This document shows positions 6,838-11,097 of a stretch of 11,097 nt of DNA, one piece after another. Source of the stretch: Deltaproteobacteria bacterium. Lineage in GTDB: Bacteria; Desulfobacterota; Binatia; DP-6. Location of the stretch: the NCBI GenBank assembly GCA_005879205.1, contig VBLD01000082.1, positions 1-11,097 of the forward strand, read 5' to 3'. A program made the translations under genes and the position numbers. Every line of letters starts with the position of its first letter. Within the stretch, counting starts at the first letter, position 1. Under the pieces are notes generated by a model. It searched no databases and was not told where the DNA came from. It was given only the letters and a program-made list of their open reading frames with translations.

Positions 6838-9573
6838 ATGCTCAACGCGGGCTATGCGCGGATCGTGCTCGTCGTCGCGATCGGTGTCTTCCTGGCACAA
6901 GGTTGGTATCTTGCGGGCGCGCAGGTTGGATACAACGAGGAGGTGGTCGGCCACGCTGCGCCTCCGGCCACCGAGATCGTCGTCGAGGACCACGTCGCGC
7001 GCGCGATCAGCATCTGCGACAGTCACTCGCGGATCGCCTTCAGCCGCGGCGGCGACCCCCATCTCGTGCTCTGCGCTGGGGGGCTGGCGTGGCCGATCCT
7101 CGTCAACTCGTACATTGGTGGTGTGCTCTACTGGCCACTCCAACTGCTTCGGCCGCTTCACCACGGCAACCTGATTGCGTTGCGGCGGACCGCACTGCCG
7201 ATCGGCGCATTCGCGCTGCTCGTCCTGTTCCTCCTGGTTGAGCGTTTGGGGGGCGCGCTGTGCGCCGCCCTCACGGTGGTGGTCACGGCGGTGTTTCCGG
7301 CCGTCGTCATCATGCATTCCGTCCTAACCTTTTTCGAACTCGTACCGGCGCTGCTCATCGCCTGCGCAGCACTGGTGGTGGTGCAGCGCGCCGATCCGAG
7401 CCTGCCACCGAGCGCGTGGCGAGCGGCTGCGACGGGAACTCTCGTCGGACTGGCGGTGTTCGCCAGCATAAAGGCGGTGTTTATTGGCGCGCCGCTGCTG
7501 GCCTTCGCACTGTTCGAGAGCCCCGTGTTGCGCCGCACCTCTGCGCGGGCCTGGCTCGCCGCGGGTCTGGCCGCGATGTTGATGACCTTGCCAATGGCAA
7601 TTGCCGCGATAGCCGATCCGAATTCCGGCTTCGGCCACCAGGTCACCTACCGTCTCGCAGCGGCTGCCTCGAAACTAAATCCCCGCGCTTTCGCGGGCGA
7701 GATCGTCACCGCGCTGATCTCCGCGGCGGATCTGGGCATCTACATGGCCCGGGCGGACGGCACCGACGGCAACCTGTGGCCGGCCACGCTTCTCCTTCCG
7801 GCGATTGCTTTGGCGTACTCGACCGTGGCTTTCGTGCGTGCACTGCGGCGCCTTCCGCACGACCGCGTCGCCGCCGCGTGCGGTGCCGTGCAGCTCTTCT
7901 ATCTCGTCTTCGTCTGGCTCGCGTACACCCAGGAGGGCGGTAACTACTTGGCGATCTGCTATGCACAAGCGATATCGGCCGCCTGCGTGATCGCGGCGGT
8001 TGGACGTATGGTGGCAAAGCGCGGCGGCAACCCGATCGTGGGTGTAGGCTTGGCCACGGCGATCACGATCGTGCCGCTCGTCGTGAATACCTACCGTCGA
8101 GGCGATCCGCGGAATTTGGCAATTTCGATCAACATGGAAGCCGAACGAGCGCTTGGGGAGCACTTGCAACGCACGCCCGGCGGTCCCGTCGTAGTGACGA
8201 GCACGAACCTCGTCGGGATTCCCGACGCCGTCAGTGGACATCCGGAGCTCCGGCTGAACGATGCACTCGGCCGGGCGATGGGCGAATGTGCCGAACAGCC
8301 GGACGATCACGGTTGCGGGCAGGACGTGGTCGTTGCGGCGATCAATGCTGTCCCACGCGCACGTTTCCTTGTACCACTGCGCACCGTACACTACGACAAG
8401 GGTTGGGAACATCGCATCTCGGATGCGATCGCGAGCGCGGCGCATGCTCTCGGGGCGCAGGTCCAGGAGGAAGCGCACTTCGAGACCCGTCAAGGTGTCC
8501 CCGTGCTCGCACTGCTCGTGGTGGAGCGTGGGAGCGAATCGAACGGGTCGCACGAGCGAGCGGCCCGACAACCGCACGAGAATGAGAAGGTGGGGGAAGC
8601 TCAGCTTGGGCAGCCGCGTGCTGATCTCACGGCGGCGGAGCGGGCCGCGTTTGACGCAGGCCAGCAGCTGTTCACGCAGACGCTACCCGCAGTCGGCCCG
8701 TTCTACAACGGCCAGTCGTGCGGCGAGTGCCATGCCATTCCAACAGTGGGCGGGAGCGGCGACCTGGAGCACGTCGAGTACATTGCCGCCAATCCGCCCG
8801 CTCCCGACGGACGTCCCCATGGGGAGATCGTGGTCTATCGTCAGCACCCGTTGCCGGGCTGGACCGCGCCAACACCTCCTCCGAACGTGAGGCGCCGCAT
8901 TGCCCCACCACTGTACGGGCTCGGCTTGATCGAGCGGATTCCCGACGCGACCATTCGCGCCGCCTGCGGGCGAGGTCACGCCGCCGGGGCCAAGAGCCAA
9001 GGGACGTTGCCGGACAACAGCGTAGCGCGCTTTGGGGTCAAAGCGTTTCTCGGAAACGTTCCGGACTTCGTGGGAAGCATGCTGGACTCGGAAAGTAACG
9101 TCAGCAACCCGCTCGAGGGTGAAGGGAGCAACGACGGAGACGGTTTCCCTGATCCCGAGGTCGATTTGAAGTTCATCGAGACTCTCGCCGCGTTCGTACG
9201 CGGCTTGGCGCCACCCGGCAGGAATGGAACCGACGCGGCGGGCGAGAGTGCGTTTCGTTCCTTCGGCTGCGCCGTGTGCCACGTGCCCGATATGTCGCCG
9301 GCAACAAATGTCTTCAGCGACTTTTGCGTGCATCGCATGGGCGATGTTCTCGCCGACGGGATCCCTGACCACGACACCAAGGGCGACGAGTTCCGTACCA
9401 CGCCGCTGCAGGGCCTCCGTTTCCGCAAGCTCTACCTGCACGACGGCCGCGCCACGACCCTGGAAAGCGCGATCACGGCGCACGGCGGCGAGGCGGAGTC
9501 GACGGTGCGTGCCTACCAGGGCGCTACCGGCGATCAGCGCGCCGCGCTGCTGCGCTTCTTGGATACGCTCTGA
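6838..9573 (+). CDS. Fusion: GT-C/GT39-like polytopic membrane protein + di-haem c-type oxidoreductase domain
   Basis: The frame of 911 residues has two unrelated parts. Residues 8-416 are polytopic: a first membrane helix (8-26), a loop with acidic GYNEE (31-35) as in GT-C enzymes, then roughly 9-11 more helices. A soluble domain (about 420-566) follows, as in GT39/ArnT-type glycosyltransferases; sugar-transferase function is an inference. After a polar linker (about 567-595) comes a domain matching the di-haem oxidoreductase (DHOR, 'thiol oxidoreductase') family: LTAAERAAFDAGQQLF (597-612), haem-binding CGECH (628-632), YGLGLIERIPDATI, RFGVKAFLGNV, a second haem site CAVCH (811-815), HRMGDVLADGIPD, and the family-typical C-terminus YLHDGRATTLESAI...HGGEAE. 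Normal DHOR proteins have their own signal peptide; none is visible here. In GT-C proteins the C-terminal domain is extracytoplasmic, where haem attachment would work. I chose ATG 6838 because it precedes helix 1 directly; TTG 6799 or GTG 6826 in the same frame are alternatives. The fusion may be natural or the result of a deletion that joined two genes. Confidence 0.85.
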   Translation: MLNAGYARIVLVVAIGVFLAQGWYLAGAQVGYNEEVVGHAAPPATEIVVEDHVARAISICDSHSRIAFSRGGDPHLVLCAGGLAWPILVNSYIGGVLYWPLQLLRPLHHGNLIALRRTALPIGAFALLVLFLLVERLGGALCAALTVVVTAVFPAVVIMHSVLTFFELVPALLIACAALVVVQRADPSLPPSAWRAAATGTLVGLAVFASIKAVFIGAPLLAFALFESPVLRRTSARAWLAAGLAAMLMTLPMAIAAIADPNSGFGHQVTYRLAAAASKLNPRAFAGEIVTALISAADLGIYMARADGTDGNLWPATLLLPAIALAYSTVAFVRALRRLPHDRVAAACGAVQLFYLVFVWLAYTQEGGNYLAICYAQAISAACVIAAVGRMVAKRGGNPIVGVGLATAITIVPLVVNTYRRGDPRNLAISINMEAERALGEHLQRTPGGPVVVTSTNLVGIPDAVSGHPELRLNDALGRAMGECAEQPDDHGCGQDVVVAAINAVPRARFLVPLRTVHYDKGWEHRISDAIASAAHALGAQVQEEAHFETRQGVPVLALLVVERGSESNGSHERAARQPHENEKVGEAQLGQPRADLTAAERAAFDAGQQLFTQTLPAVGPFYNGQSCGECHAIPTVGGSGDLEHVEYIAANPPAPDGRPHGEIVVYRQHPLPGWTAPTPPPNVRRRIAPPLYGLGLIERIPDATIRAACGRGHAAGAKSQGTLPDNSVARFGVKAFLGNVPDFVGSMLDSESNVSNPLEGEGSNDGDGFPDPEVDLKFIETLAAFVRGLAPPGRNGTDAAGESAFRSFGCAVCHVPDMSPATNVFSDFCVHRMGDVLADGIPDHDTKGDEFRTTPLQGLRFRKLYLHDGRATTLESAITAHGGEAESTVRAYQGATGDQRAALLRFLDTL

Positions 9574-9668
9574 ATGAGCTGATCGCGCCGACGACCTTTG
9601 GCGTGCTGCGCGGCCCTGGGATATGAGATCTCCGCCGTCGATGCGGTTGGCGACGCCATGCAGCTACG

Positions 9669-11097
9669 ATGACCCGACGCGCCCTCGCTGACGGTGGAGG
9701 CGCTCTCGTGCTTGCCTTCGCCATTGTTCTCGGCGCGCTATGCGTCATCGGTGCGCGCGCCGCCATCTCGTATCAGGTGTTGGATGGCAACGCCGCCGGC
9801 CTGGTCGAGCTCGCGCGTCGGTGTGTCGAAGCCCATGATTGCACCTCGAAAGGAGGTGAGGGTCGGCTCGGTCTCTTTAGTGGCGCATCGTGGATACGGT
9901 TGACCGCCTACTCGCTGCGCGCCGGCGGTGATCTGGCACGGATGCAGTCGCTGATTCTCGCGCTATTGGTTTTGTCTGCAATCGTCACGTTCGCCGCGAT
10001 CGCGCACCATCTCGGCGTACGCGCTGCCACGTTGGTCCTGGGGCTCTACCTGCCGCCCGTGTTGGCGTCAGCCGAGTTCAGGTCATTCGATAATCCGAAC
10101 CTGTTTCCGTTCCCAGTCGCGATCTACTACGCCGGCATTCTGCTCTTTGCCGAATTCCGCAGACCCATTTTCGGCCTCGTTGCAGCGATCGCGTTGGCAG
10201 GCGCAATCAGCGCCTACTTGATCTTTCTTGTCCTAGTGCCCTTTCACCTCGTTGCCGTCGCACTATTGGCGCGCCGACCGGTTACGGCCGTTACGGCATC
10301 CTGCCTCGCGATGGCCGTACTACTTTGCCTGGATTCGATGGATGCGGCCCGCGCAGTTGCCGAGCGGCTTGCAAACCTGTCAACCGGGGCCTTGATTGCA
10401 GTCGGCAGCCTGCTCGTATTGCTGCTCTTTACCATCCGATCGCTGCGCCGGATTGACCTCTTCGGTTCTGTGTCGACATCGCGTCGCGTCCACGTATTGA
10501 TGCTCGCCGTATTGATCTATGTGACCTGTGGGATATGGCTGGCGTCCGGTGCCTTGCGATTGCCCGTACCGCCGGAATCGCGGTACCTGGCTCCCGCGGT
10601 GTGGCCGCTCTTATTCCTCGCCGCTGCCTCGACGACTGCATTTACTCGACGTGCATTCATCGTGTTCGGCGTCGTAGAGAGCCTGGCCGCGGCCTTGCTA
10701 TCGCTGGCGCCGCAGGCCTCCGTCGTCGGGCGGCTACCGCTCGTGATTCTCATCACGCTGTGTGGACTCGGTCTCGGCATATTGATGATCCTTCGTCGTC
10801 GGACCGATCCTCTGGTGCAATCACCGGTCGTAGCAGCGCTGGTCCTGTGTTTCGCTGTGGGGGTCACGCTTCCGGATATTACGCCGCCGTCGTCCGTCGA
10901 GTCGCTCGGGTTCCATCTGGCGGAAGGCGAGCCGGTGGCATCCGCGTTATACGCCGCGGGATACACCTACCCGCAGGTGGTTGCCTCGTTGCACGGGCCG
11001 GCGGCGGACCACCTTCTGGCCCTCCTCGCCGCGCATGATCCCGATTTGTTCGATGGACCGCCGCGGCTCATGGACGTGGACTTCTCGCTCCTTTTGC
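9669..11097 (+). CDS. Polytopic membrane protein, GT-C/GT39-like, partial
   Basis: From the ATG at 9669 the frame stays open for 476 codons to the right edge, with no stop. It encodes about ten hydrophobic segments (for example 11-30, 94-113, 118-135, 148-161, 167-200, 206-221, 240-256, 276-295, 307-321, 354-375 and 385-401). A final polar stretch from about 402 looks extracytoplasmic. The motif PPESRYLAPAVWPLLFL (301-317) recalls the RYLLPLLP segment often seen in GT39-like membrane glycosyltransferases. No catalytic residues can be assigned with confidence. Codon use is coherent throughout. Its neighbour upstream has a similar membrane layout, so the pair may use polyprenyl-linked sugar donors for surface glycans (inference). 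The 95-nt gap before it (9574-9668) holds no clear promoter, terminator or ribosome binding site. It could also be a general uncharacterised membrane protein. Confidence 0.82.
   Translation, partial: MTRRALADGGGALVLAFAIVLGALCVIGARAAISYQVLDGNAAGLVELARRCVEAHDCTSKGGEGRLGLFSGASWIRLTAYSLRAGGDLARMQSLILALLVLSAIVTFAAIAHHLGVRAATLVLGLYLPPVLASAEFRSFDNPNLFPFPVAIYYAGILLFAEFRRPIFGLVAAIALAGAISAYLIFLVLVPFHLVAVALLARRPVTAVTASCLAMAVLLCLDSMDAARAVAERLANLSTGALIAVGSLLVLLLFTIRSLRRIDLFGSVSTSRRVHVLMLAVLIYVTCGIWLASGALRLPVPPESRYLAPAVWPLLFLAAASTTAFTRRAFIVFGVVESLAAALLSLAPQASVVGRLPLVILITLCGLGLGILMILRRRTDPLVQSPVVAALVLCFAVGVTLPDITPPSSVESLGFHLAEGEPVASALYAAGYTYPQVVASLHGPAADHLLALLAAHDPDLFDGPPRLMDVDFSLLL

Noticed and set aside
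8683..9483. A 266-codon minus-strand frame opposite the cytochrome domain
   Set aside because: The plus strand carries two CXXCH haem sites and other DHOR motifs; the minus-strand product looks like a low-complexity shadow.
9574..9668. Gap between the fusion gene and the last membrane protein
   Set aside because: It was read in all plus-strand frames; only tiny frames occur, with no hairpin, promoter or repeat strong enough to report.
9849..9859. A near-perfect Shine-Dalgarno sequence (AAAGGAGGTGA) inside the last gene
   Set aside because: No ATG, GTG or TTG follows at 5-10 nt in any useful frame, and the bases encode part of a continuous membrane protein (SKGGEG), so an internal start is unlikely.

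Overview
The window is a gene-dense, GC-rich (by eye well above 60 %) stretch from a bacterium. An extracytoplasmic SGNH hydrolase, a c-type di-haem domain and GT-C-like membrane proteins suggest a Gram-negative organism, perhaps a deltaproteobacterial or related uncultured lineage. The taxon is an inference: there is no rRNA or other marker. No tRNA, rRNA, CRISPR array, insertion sequence or phage gene was seen.

Left half, minus strand (about 4801 down to 1). A short divergent intergenic region (4802-4876) with a possible promoter leads into a broken remnant of an NAD-dependent epimerase (frameshifted and C-terminally truncated). Then follow four genes in one direction: an ArnB-like DegT/StrS PLP aminotransferase; a class I SAM methyltransferase that overlaps it by 4 nt; a HemN-like radical SAM protein; and a glutamine-dependent asparagine synthase that runs off the left edge. 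Epimerase, aminotransferase, methyltransferase and amidotransferase is the usual toolkit of amino-sugar or sugar-acid modification, or of a small secondary-metabolite pathway. The radical SAM enzyme adds an unusual step. A strong inverted repeat with an overlapping alternative hairpin covers the methyltransferase stop codon, just upstream of the radical SAM gene.

Right half, plus strand (4877 to the right edge). In order: a family 2 glycosyltransferase; a membrane-anchored SGNH/GDSL-type hydrolase; a very large protein joining a GT-C/GT39-like polytopic membrane domain to a di-haem c-type oxidoreductase domain with two CXXCH motifs; and a second polytopic membrane protein cut off by the right edge. 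The set fits export and decoration of a surface glycan or glycolipid.

The standout is the membrane-glycosyltransferase/di-haem fusion in one uninterrupted frame (6838-9573). Next are the epimerase remnant and the hairpin switch-like structure near 2373-2412. Two partial genes at the edges (1-575 and 9669-11097) are open to the window ends and are supported by direct translation.
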